Source: Patescibacteria group bacterium (GTDB taxonomy: Bacteria; Patescibacteriota; Dojkabacteria; SC72). From it: a stretch of 6,572 nucleotides of DNA. This document shows, piece after piece, positions 1-6,421 of this stretch; position 1 is the first letter of the stretch; every line of letters begins with the position of its first letter. The notes beneath the pieces were generated by a model that was given only the letters and a program-made list of their open reading frames with translations, ran no database searches and was not told the origin of the DNA. The position numbers and the translations under genes were made by a program. Location of the stretch: positions 1 to 6,572 of the forward strand of contig DOZG01000053.1 of the NCBI GenBank assembly GCA_003518125.1, in the 5' to 3' direction.

Positions 1-1
1 A

Positions 2-619
2 GAATCTAAGAATTGGTTTTTGAAACCAGAAGAAACCCTAAGAATTGATTTGAAAGATATCATTATTTTTGACACACCAAAATCAGGACATTCATTCAAA
101 AGTTTAGAGTGGAATCCTAGCCAAGGAGGCTCAACAAAGATTTCTGAAAGAGATTATAATATTATTTTAGGTAAATCTTCTGACGTTATTGAAAAAGATA
201 TAGATGAGGATTTTTCCCAGAAATTTTATTTAGAAAGGTATCTTGAAGAGTTCTTAGTTTCAAATTGGGAGAATATTAATTTAGAAGATGGATTGGAAAT
301 ATTCGAAGATGATGATGGGAATTTTGGTCAACAGTACTATACCAGCGATGTCGGCTATATAGATATTTTAGCTCGCGATAAAAATGGGAACTTTGTAGTA
401 ATTGAACTTAAAAAAGGACGAAAGAATGATGAGGTTGTAGGACAAGTTTTAAGATATATGGGATGGGTCAAAAACCATTTAGCAAAAAATAACGAGAATG
501 TACGTGGATTGATCATCGTAGGAGAAAAAGATCCAAAACTAGAATATGCTTTGGAGATGGTAAAGGACAAGGTGTCCCTTAAGCTATACAGCATAAACTT
601 CAAACTAAAGAACTATTAA
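2..619 (+). CDS. NucS/DUF91-like PD-(D/E)XK nuclease-domain protein, 5' partial
   Basis: The 205 visible residues end in a domain resembling the C-terminal catalytic domain of NucS-type (DUF91) endonucleases. Counting from base 2, the signature is GYID (Asp121), then IELKKG (Glu135, Lys137) and GQVLRY (Gln148): the D...ExK core plus the downstream Gln and Arg-Tyr helix of this PD-(D/E)XK branch. An LERYLEEFL helix near residue 78 supplies the usual upstream acidic residue. The expected activity is metal-dependent DNA cleavage; substrate and partners are unknown. The frame is open to the left edge, so the true start probably lies outside. A TTG at 20-22 could be a start, but it has no Shine-Dalgarno and the preceding codons read like protein. 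Residues 1-60 look like the end of another domain, possibly EVE-like, which I cannot confirm. It is the only plus-strand gene here. Possible roles are restriction/defence or repair. Confidence 0.8.
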   Translation, partial: ESKNWFLKPEETLRIDLKDIIIFDTPKSGHSFKSLEWNPSQGGSTKISERDYNIILGKSSDVIEKDIDEDFSQKFYLERYLEEFLVSNWENINLEDGLEIFEDDDGNFGQQYYTSDVGYIDILARDKNGNFVVIELKKGRKNDEVVGQVLRYMGWVKNHLAKNNENVRGLIIVGEKDPKLEYALEMVKDKVSLKLYSINFKLKNY

Positions 620-640
620 GATAGTCTTAAGAAAGACATT

Positions 641-713
641 TGGGTGTACAGGGACTCGAACCCTGAACCTAACGATTAAGAGTCGTTTGCTCTACCAATT
701 GAGCTACACACCC
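641..713 (-). tRNA. tRNA-Lys (anticodon CTT)
   Basis: The minus strand folds into a complete 73-nt cloverleaf. The acceptor stem pairs GGGTGTG (713-707) with TACACCC (648-642) and ends in a G-T pair, with discriminator A at 641. The D arm is GCTC/GAGC with loop AATTGGTA. The anticodon stem is AACGA/TCGTT with loop CTCTTAA, placing CTT at 680-678. The variable loop is AGGTT. The T arm is CAGGG/CCCTG with loop TTCGAGT. The CCA end is not encoded, because AAT follows the discriminator, so a CCA-adding enzyme is needed. It decodes AAG, and possibly only AAG, so a second tRNA-Lys(TTT) is expected elsewhere. It lies just downstream of the surface-protein gene on the same strand. Confidence 0.97.
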
Positions 714-727
714 ACAATTGCAAGACA

Positions 728-756
728 ATAATACCAATATAAAAGCTATTTTTCAA
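728..756 (-). promoter_or_regulatory. Putative sigma70-type promoter of tRNA-Lys
   Basis: On the minus strand, TTGAAA (756-751; 5 of 6 matches to TTGACA) is followed by exactly 17 bases and then TATTAT (733-728; 5 of 6 matches to TATAAT). Transcription would start near 721, about 8 bases before the mature tRNA 5' end. The -35 box overlaps the last codons of the upstream surface-protein gene, so the tRNA could be transcribed independently of the operon even though no terminator is visible between them. In AT-rich DNA such matches arise by chance, but the spacing and position are good. Confidence 0.5.
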
Positions 757-2860
757 CCACTATACGCTTTACTAAAACATCCAAAGCTATTAATACAGAA
801 CCGTCAGACAGATGTTTTACATCCTTTTTTTCAATACTTACAACCTCATACTCAGTATCCAAAACTTCAATATTGTAAACCCCCATATCTACAATGAATC
901 TATAACGACCCTTCCCATCAGTAATTCTTTTTGCAACAATTCGCTTATACTCAACATCTCTTAATCCAACCGCTACATCACTTAACACTTCTCCTTCTTC
1001 ATTTTTAACAACACCATACTCTAATCCTTTTTTAAATAAAGCTTTGGTTACTAACAAAAAAGAAGGAATATATAAAACGATAATTAAGAAATTAAAGATA
1101 TTTGAATTAATATGGTAAGTATAAACACTAAAGATTAAACCAAAGAGAAATAATATAACACTTAAGACTTTAAACAATACCCTTGTCCTACTATTAACAG
1201 TAATTAACAACATCCTAAACCAATTAAGATCAATAGAATCCATAGGGATTGAAAATTCTGGAACTATTCCATTCTTAATAGTAAACTCCTCACCATGATA
1301 AACATTCTCTAAAGGATAATCTGCTTTACCAAATATAACTTTTGATGGAAAAGAATACTTATTAGATGACGCCTCTAACTTATACACACCATCCCTTAAA
1401 GCAAGATTAAAGAAACCCCTATTATCAGTAACATCCGTCCATATCAATTTCCCCTCTAAATTATAAGTACGAACGACGGCCTGTGGAATAGGCTCTTTAC
1501 TATCACTATCATAAACATAACCAGATAACTTCCCCTTCTTTCTTAAACCCAACCACGACAAGAAACTAAGAAGTAACTCAAATAGATATATCGGAATATA
1601 TAAAAGACCACCAAGGAGAGTACCTAATCCAACAAGAAGTGTTACGATAGTCGTTGTAGTATTAATATTCTCTAACTCATACTCATTTAGATCTCCGAAC
1701 AACCCTTCTAATATAAATTCAGTTGTATCAACCACATCATCTACTACTTTATCTATAAATGTAACAATAGGAGGTGGTGGTTTTGGTTCATCTGGCTCAA
1801 CTGGTTCTCCTGGTTCACTCCATTCAGGTATAAGTAACTGAATACCACACAGCTGTGCCTCATTACTAACCGTATCAACAGCTTCTACACAAAACTCATA
1901 TTCTAAGAAAAGGTGAGCTATTCCATCCTTCTCTAATTCACTAAGTCTCAAGACTGTTGTATATATAGATCCATTCTTTGTAGTATCACCACAAGAATAT
2001 TTAGAACTATCCCTCTTCACACAAAAGAAATCAGTACTATCTAAAGATAAATTATCTTCTACCTTATAAACAAACTCTACCCCGTATCCAGACTCCCATT
2101 CGACTGTATTGTTCTCACCAAGTCCACTTACAGAAATTAATTCTATTGTAGGACTCTCACTATCCTGTACACTAAACTCTACACCTGACCAATCACTTTC
2201 ACCGCCATAACTGTTGCGTGCCTTTACTCTATAAAAATACATACTACCATTAGCAAGATTACTAAATTCAAACATAGTACCAGCTAACCATCCACTAGAT
2301 TGCTTAATAGTATTGAAATTGTTGTATAAGCTTACTTCGATATAGTATTGGTAATTAGACCCAACAGAGTTCCAAAAAAGCGTATTAGAGTTACCAGGGG
2401 TATACATTGGTTCTGAGATCAGACTCGGAGAAGTTACAGGAGTAACATACAAAGTTGTACAATCGATAATGTTTATAACCAAATCAGGATAAGTAATATC
2501 ATTTGCACATATATTGTATGCACCAGGAGTATTTGCATACACAGATACAGTAACCTGACCTTGTGAATTAGAAGGTTGTGAAGGCTGATTAAAAATTAAT
2601 CCATTAGCAACAAGCTCGATGTAGTGACCTGGTAGTGCCTCAAAAACTCCCCCTTTTACTGTTACAGTGACTATGGCGCTTTCTTTTACATCTACAACAT
2701 TGGGTAATACATCAACAGTAGAGAATGTATCTTCTGTAATACTCGCAGTAACCTCTACATCATCTTCAAAGGTTATATACTGCTCAAATGCTAGAATAGG
2801 GGTTGTAAGTAATAGAAAACATAATAGGAATAATATTTTTACAATTCTAGGCAGTCTCAT
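746..2860 (-). CDS. Secreted, membrane-anchored modular protein with Ig-like, FnIII-like and carboxypeptidase-regulatory-like domains
   Basis: This 704-residue protein has a signal peptide (residues 1-24, K-rich start, hydrophobic core, cleavage likely after ILA). Then come an Ig/Big_1-like beta domain (about 40-133), an FnIII-like domain (about 140-231, with YYIEVSLYNNF and YFYRVKARN strands), and a third beta domain with four cysteines (280, 290, 324, 338; about 234-345). A Glu/Pro-rich linker (347-364) leads to a hydrophobic stretch at 404-438 followed by RKKGK. Next are a carboxypeptidase-regulatory-like domain (444-512, GKLSGYVYDSDS and NRGFF), two membrane helices (about 561-581, 587-607), and a second, weaker regulatory-like domain (613-675, TDGKGRYRF). 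I see no enzymatic motif; a surface adhesive or structural role is inference. The ATG directly follows the recO TAA, with a weak AGAAGAG six bases upstream, so translation is probably coupled. It is the last protein gene of the operon. Confidence 0.8.
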   Translation of the reverse strand: MRLPRIVKILFLLCFLLLTTPILAFEQYITFEDDVEVTASITEDTFSTVDVLPNVVDVKESAIVTVTVKGGVFEALPGHYIELVANGLIFNQPSQPSNSQGQVTVSVYANTPGAYNICANDITYPDLVINIIDCTTLYVTPVTSPSLISEPMYTPGNSNTLFWNSVGSNYQYYIEVSLYNNFNTIKQSSGWLAGTMFEFSNLANGSMYFYRVKARNSYGGESDWSGVEFSVQDSESPTIELISVSGLGENNTVEWESGYGVEFVYKVEDNLSLDSTDFFCVKRDSSKYSCGDTTKNGSIYTTVLRLSELEKDGIAHLFLEYEFCVEAVDTVSNEAQLCGIQLLIPEWSEPGEPVEPDEPKPPPPIVTFIDKVVDDVVDTTEFILEGLFGDLNEYELENINTTTTIVTLLVGLGTLLGGLLYIPIYLFELLLSFLSWLGLRKKGKLSGYVYDSDSKEPIPQAVVRTYNLEGKLIWTDVTDNRGFFNLALRDGVYKLEASSNKYSFPSKVIFGKADYPLENVYHGEEFTIKNGIVPEFSIPMDSIDLNWFRMLLITVNSRTRVLFKVLSVILFLFGLIFSVYTYHINSNIFNFLIIVLYIPSFLLVTKALFKKGLEYGVVKNEEGEVLSDVAVGLRDVEYKRIVAKRITDGKGRYRFIVDMGVYNIEVLDTEYEVVSIEKKDVKHLSDGSVLIALDVLVKRIVVEK

Positions 2861-3475
2861 TTATATCTCTTCTACAACTTTTTTAATATACTTATCAAGA
2901 GCATCTGTAAATACAGGCTTTCCATAAATATCTTGACTCAGTTTAACACCTTTATTCCCTTTTGAATAGCAAGATTCACAAATCAGATCAAATACATTAG
3001 GATCAAAATATTTTAAATCACTCTTACTCCCACAAAATTCACATCTATCAAATTCTTGTAAAAACCCTAACTCTTTAAGAAGCTGTATTCTAAATTTATT
3101 AACCCTTTCTGTATCTATATCACTCCTTATTACACTCGCAATCAAATTAAAAACCTTCCGATTTGGATCACCCTCTACCAAAAATTTATTTAACATGTAT
3201 AGAATCCTTTCAACATTATCTATATTCATATGCGAATCAAACTCTGGCATATGAATAAGCTGTGACTCAGTAAGAATTGGTAAACCCTTACCCTCATAGT
3301 ATGAAATATCGCTAGTAGAAAGAGTTTGCATATTCCCACGATTCTTACTCTTAATCTTTCTAATACTCTTTGCTATTAAAGAAAACTTCCCATTATATTT
3401 CCCAAAAACAGTAAGAATTTTATCTGCTTCACTAAAATTAACAGACTTTATTACAGTTACAATATCTCTACTCAT
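2861..3475 (-). CDS. recO: DNA repair protein RecO
   Basis: RecO is the recombination mediator that, with RecR, helps load RecA onto SSB-coated single-stranded DNA and anneals strands in RecF-pathway gap repair. The 204 residues follow the family layout. An N-terminal OB fold (1-77) carries ADKILTVFGKYNGKFSLIAKSIRK, cited here by its positions 17-40 as the segment best matching the family. A helical region follows, with FRIQLLKELGF at 128-138, and a zinc-binding pair CEFC (145, 148) and CESC (166, 169). It is somewhat shorter than the usual 230-250 residues, mainly in the C-terminal helices. The ATG fits the family N-terminus and overlaps the upstream TGA as ATGA. A GGAAAGGG stretch upstream is the best Shine-Dalgarno candidate in the operon. 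A repair gene between glycan and envelope genes is odd; genome compaction is the simplest explanation. Confidence 0.9.
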   Translation of the reverse strand: MSRDIVTVIKSVNFSEADKILTVFGKYNGKFSLIAKSIRKIKSKNRGNMQTLSTSDISYYEGKGLPILTESQLIHMPEFDSHMNIDNVERILYMLNKFLVEGDPNRKVFNLIASVIRSDIDTERVNKFRIQLLKELGFLQEFDRCEFCGSKSDLKYFDPNVFDLICESCYSKGNKGVKLSQDIYGKPVFTDALDKYIKKVVEEI

Positions 3476-4104
3476 ACCCTACCCTTTCCAGTAATTAAAA
3501 CTTTTGGAGTTTTAAGAAGAATTTTTAAATCCAACCATATATTCATATTCCTTATATACATCACATCCAATTCCAACCTCTGTTTGAATTTTACACTATT
3601 CCTTCCAGATATCTGCCACAATCCTGTAATACCCGGTTTTACGGTCTGAATCTTACGAATATTCTCTTTTGCAATTGGATCATCATCTCTTAATATCTGC
3701 TCTAACTCCCATTTCATATATGGTCTAGGGCCTACAAGTGACATATTACCAAGAATCACATTTATTACCTGGGGTAATTCATCTAAATCTGTTTTCCTTA
3801 AAAACTTGCCGAATGGAGTGACCCTTAGATCTATTTCTAATGGAATCTTATGATCATTATCCAGTATTATTTGTAAATCAGAATTCTCTTTTAAAATCTC
3901 CTTACTATTTATTTTCATAGTACGAAACTTATACATAAAGAAAGGTTGAAAATATGAAATACGTGTACTATCGGGGATAAAGATGGGACCTTTACTTGAA
4001 AGTTTTATGATAATTGCAAATAATAACATCATAGGAGAAGCGATTATCCAAACTATTATCGCCAAAAAGATATCTAAAAAACGTTTACTTACTCTGTATA
4101 ACAT
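3472..4104 (-). CDS. Monotopic phosphoglycosyl transferase (bacterial sugar transferase, initiating enzyme)
   Basis: The enzyme would transfer a sugar-1-phosphate from a nucleotide sugar to polyprenyl phosphate at the inner membrane face, starting a lipid-linked glycan. At 210 residues it is the short PglC/EpsL-like form and lacks the long multi-helix N-terminus of WbaP. Visible features are the re-entrant membrane helix (10-34, with the Ser23-Pro24 break), MYKFRTM (57-63), the catalytic Asp108-Glu109 pair in LDELPQ, NMSLVGPRP (120-128), PGITGLWQISGRN (157-169), and the C-terminal RLELDVMYIRN segment. The usual QERVG element after GP is replaced by PDSTRIS, a local divergence; the catalytic pair is intact. 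The sugar cannot be read from sequence. It overlaps the upstream GT4 gene by 20 nt and recO by 4 nt, so it is very likely co-translated. No properly spaced Shine-Dalgarno is present. Confidence 0.92.
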   Translation of the reverse strand: MLYRVSKRFLDIFLAIIVWIIASPMMLLFAIIIKLSSKGPIFIPDSTRISYFQPFFMYKFRTMKINSKEILKENSDLQIILDNDHKIPLEIDLRVTPFGKFLRKTDLDELPQVINVILGNMSLVGPRPYMKWELEQILRDDDPIAKENIRKIQTVKPGITGLWQISGRNSVKFKQRLELDVMYIRNMNIWLDLKILLKTPKVLITGKGRV

Positions 4105-5281
4105 CTTCTATATAATTTTTAAGTTTATACATAAATATCGAGACAGTAAACTCTTGAGCATGATTAATACAATTTCTACAATCAAATTCTGTATCATCAA
4201 ACTTCTTAAGAATCTTTGATAATTCCTTGTAATTATACTTTCTAAAAAATACTCCAGTACTAGGATTCTCCTCAGAAATTGTTTCTACTACACCTCCACT
4301 TCTATATGCAATAACAACAGCACCTGCAGCATTAGCTTCAACAGGAACAATACCAAAATCCTCTCCTCTAACAGGAAATATCAAAGCTTTACATTTTTGC
4401 ATTAAACTTCTCTTCTGGGATTCTGATACAAACCCTAAAAACTTTATTAAACCTTTTGCATTCAATTTTTTTACTAAACCTTTCATCCTCTGTTCATCAT
4501 CACCACTCCCAACAATTTTAAGAGGAACGTTGGCATCTACACAGGCCCTAATTGCAAGTTTCACACCCTTATATGTTTCAATACGACCCAAATACAGAAA
4601 CCAATTCTCCTTTCTATGTATCTTCTTTTTAGGTTGCATTTTGTCTACTTCAACAGGAGGATATATGATATCTGCCTTTATACCGTAGCATTTCTTAATA
4701 CGTCTTTTTACAACCTTAGAAGTTGCAATTATATGATCTAACCTCTGTGCAGCCTTTCTATCCCAACCCTTCCAGATATCTTCAAGGAAGGTATTCATAA
4801 AGAAGCGATAGAATTTAAAAAGCATCTTATTTATCCCCTCCATCTGATCGGGTTTTTTAATACTTCTATCATTCTTCTGCCACAAGAATTTGGGAGGTGA
4901 CATACAGATATTTATATGTTTTCTACCTCTTGGAGCTTTAGCAAATTTAGCAAAGATTATTGATAAAGAAAGAACTCCATCAAAACCCCTAAATCTGAGA
5001 CTTTTAAAAGCTAATGGTTGTAAAAGAAGATAAAGGTACTTTAGTTCATCCTTGAAAGGAAGGTACTGCATAAAGGAGTGATGAATTTCTATATCAGGAA
5101 AATTCTTTTTTACAAATTCTTTATCGTAGTAAGGAACAAACAGTTGGGAGTTAGGGAATGTTTTTACTATATATTTCAAATGTTTTTCAGCACCACCATA
5201 TTTATAAAGAGGATCAAATACAACTGCCATTTTAAGATCAGAGGTTGGCAGTTGTGACTTCGAGGACTTTTCTTTAATCAT
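4085..5281 (-). CDS. GT4-family (WbaZ-like) glycosyltransferase, second copy
   Basis: This is a 398-residue GT-B retaining glycosyltransferase, probably cytoplasmic and transferring a sugar from a nucleotide donor to the lipid-linked glycan. The N-terminal acceptor domain starts at KMAVVFDPLYKYGGAEKH (17-34) with the glycine-rich GGAE loop. ICMSPPKFLW (125-134) corresponds to the PPR-x-LWD region of WbaZ-like enzymes. The donor domain has YLGRIETYKGV (230-240), KIVGSGDDE (255-263), FLGFV (281-285) and the GT4 E-x7-E motif EDFGIVPVE (Glu307, Glu315), then GGVVET. The given ATG overlaps the preceding gene by 8 nt. An alternative start is Met18 (5230-5228), which matches the paralogue's N-terminus better; neither has a clear Shine-Dalgarno. 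It resembles the adjacent GT4 throughout, so the pair probably arose by duplication. Donor and acceptor are unknown. Confidence 0.9.
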   Translation of the reverse strand: MIKEKSSKSQLPTSDLKMAVVFDPLYKYGGAEKHLKYIVKTFPNSQLFVPYYDKEFVKKNFPDIEIHHSFMQYLPFKDELKYLYLLLQPLAFKSLRFRGFDGVLSLSIIFAKFAKAPRGRKHINICMSPPKFLWQKNDRSIKKPDQMEGINKMLFKFYRFFMNTFLEDIWKGWDRKAAQRLDHIIATSKVVKRRIKKCYGIKADIIYPPVEVDKMQPKKKIHRKENWFLYLGRIETYKGVKLAIRACVDANVPLKIVGSGDDEQRMKGLVKKLNAKGLIKFLGFVSESQKRSLMQKCKALIFPVRGEDFGIVPVEANAAGAVVIAYRSGGVVETISEENPSTGVFFRKYNYKELSKILKKFDDTEFDCRNCINHAQEFTVSIFMYKLKNYIEDVIQSK

Positions 5282-6410
5282 GAATTTGTTTTAAATACTG
5301 ATTTAAGTTTTCTAAAAATACTTTTTCGCTAAATTCTCTTGCTCTATCTACTATCTTATCCTCATTATACCCCTTTTTATCGAATTTCTTAAGTAGTTTG
5401 GTTAATTCATCATTATCCAAAAAGAATTGCCCACAAACATTTTCTAATACTGTTTCAGTAACCCCACCTTCTCTAAATGCTAGTATGGGGGTTCCCTGAG
5501 CCATTGCTTCAACAGGTACTAATCCAAAATCTTCAACTCCACAAAAAAGTAATACCTTAGCTTGATTGTAAAGCATCCGTACATCCCTATCATTATCCAA
5601 AAAGCCTAGGAAGTATATATTTTCATATCCTTTACTCAACTTCTTGAGATATTTGTAATCTGGACCTTCACCAACGATAACTAGATTATCTTTTGTTTTA
5701 ATACAAGATTTAATAGCCCAATCTATTCTTTTGTAATCATAGAGACGAGAAACTATTAACACAAAGTCTTGGGGTATTTGATATCTTAACAATATATTAT
5801 CTATTTCCTCCTTCTTAAATTTCTCAAAATATTCATTGCTAATACCTGGGTATATGACTTTTGATTTAACACCGTATCTCTTTTTAATCTTGTTGGCGAT
5901 AAAAGTAGAATTAGCTATCCAGTAGTCTACTCTTGGGACTAAACTTGTATCCCAAAGACGAAGGTAATTATTAAGTATATTAGATATGGGTCTGTATATA
6001 TTTCTTAATTTACTTCCTCTTACATTCAACTCATGGTCCCAAAGAGATCTAGGGGGTGTCATAACCATCGCTATATGAGTTTGATTAATATCTGGGATTA
6101 TTCCTCTAGCTGGTCCTGCAGAAAGAGTAATGATTGTATCGTATTTTCCTAAATCAAATTCTTCATATATTATTGGATTTAATATTTTTAAATGTTTAGA
6201 AAATCTGTACTTAAATGGAAGCTTTTGTACAAAGCTTGTAAATATCTTCTGTTTAATATCAATGTTCTTATATCCTTCTGGATTAAAAAGTACTGTATAT
6301 ATGTCAGAAGTAGGTATTAGTTTGAGTAAAGAGAGCATCTCTCTATCTGCACCACCAAACGCAGTCATTTGATCTGTGACTATAGCTACACGACCAAGAT
6401 TTGAATTCAT
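5274..6410 (-). CDS. GT4-family (WbaZ-like) glycosyltransferase, first copy
   Basis: This is a 378-residue GT-B glycosyltransferase of the same subgroup as the gene that follows it. RVAIVTDQMTAFGGADRE (7-24) opens the N-terminal Rossmann domain. MVMTPPRSLWDHE (115-127) is the WbaZ-like acceptor-side motif, and VDYWIANSTFIANKIKKRYG (161-180) leads into the inter-domain region. The donor domain has VSRLYDYKRID (220-230), VIVGEGPD (244-251), YFLGF (266-270) and the E-x7-E motif EDFGLVPVE (Glu293, Glu301) followed by EAMAQGTP and EGGVTET. All expected GT4 residues are present, so it should be active on a nucleotide-sugar donor; which sugar is unknown. There is no Shine-Dalgarno before the ATG. 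A TATAAT ends five bases upstream of it and overlaps the end of the preceding gene. Confidence 0.9.
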   Translation of the reverse strand: MNSNLGRVAIVTDQMTAFGGADREMLSLLKLIPTSDIYTVLFNPEGYKNIDIKQKIFTSFVQKLPFKYRFSKHLKILNPIIYEEFDLGKYDTIITLSAGPARGIIPDINQTHIAMVMTPPRSLWDHELNVRGSKLRNIYRPISNILNNYLRLWDTSLVPRVDYWIANSTFIANKIKKRYGVKSKVIYPGISNEYFEKFKKEEIDNILLRYQIPQDFVLIVSRLYDYKRIDWAIKSCIKTKDNLVIVGEGPDYKYLKKLSKGYENIYFLGFLDNDRDVRMLYNQAKVLLFCGVEDFGLVPVEAMAQGTPILAFREGGVTETVLENVCGQFFLDNDELTKLLKKFDKKGYNEDKIVDRAREFSEKVFLENLNQYLKQIHD

Positions 6411-6415
6411 AGAGT

Positions 6416-6421
6416 ATTATA
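6416..6421 (-). promoter_or_regulatory. Possible -10 element for a leaderless internal transcript
   Basis: A perfect TATAAT on the minus strand (6421-6416) is followed by ACTCT and then the ATG of the first GT4 gene, so transcription could begin at or next to the start codon. No -35 match sits at 16-18 bases (AGACCC at the 17-base position), and the hexamer overlaps the TTA TAA end of the upstream gene. Chance occurrence in AT-rich DNA is a serious alternative. Confidence 0.2.

Noticed and set aside
6..47. Repeated 10-mer CTAAGAATTG at 6-15 and 38-47
   Set aside because: There are only two copies, both inside a coding frame, with no flanking extension; chance in AT-rich coding DNA.
355..603. 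Minus-strand open frame of 82 codons inside the nuclease gene
   Set aside because: It is antisense to the clear PD-(D/E)XK domain; its composition is that of a complementary-frame shadow.
616..630. Inverted repeat TTAAGA-TAG-TCTTAA between the nuclease gene and tRNA-Lys as a bidirectional terminator
   Set aside because: The stem is six A/T-rich pairs, overlaps the nuclease stop codon and has no T tract on either strand. A competing hairpin (624-628 with 633-637) is equally weak.
2667..2927. Plus-strand open frame of 86 codons
   Set aside because: It lies antisense across the surface-protein signal peptide and the recO end, has Ser/Thr-rich composition typical of a shadow frame, and resembles no domain.
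3472..3475. UGA read as glycine, as in Absconditabacteria or Gracilibacteria
   Set aside because: UGA ends the phosphoglycosyl transferase exactly where the family normally ends and forms an ATGA overlap with recO; no gene here contains in-frame UGA.
3983..4219. Plus-strand open frame of 78 codons
   Set aside because: It is antisense to the membrane helix of the phosphoglycosyl transferase and the GT4 end; its hydrophobic, Ile-rich composition comes from the opposite strand.
6130..6372. Plus-strand open frame of 80 codons
   Set aside because: It is antisense to the well-supported N-terminal domain of the first GT4 gene.
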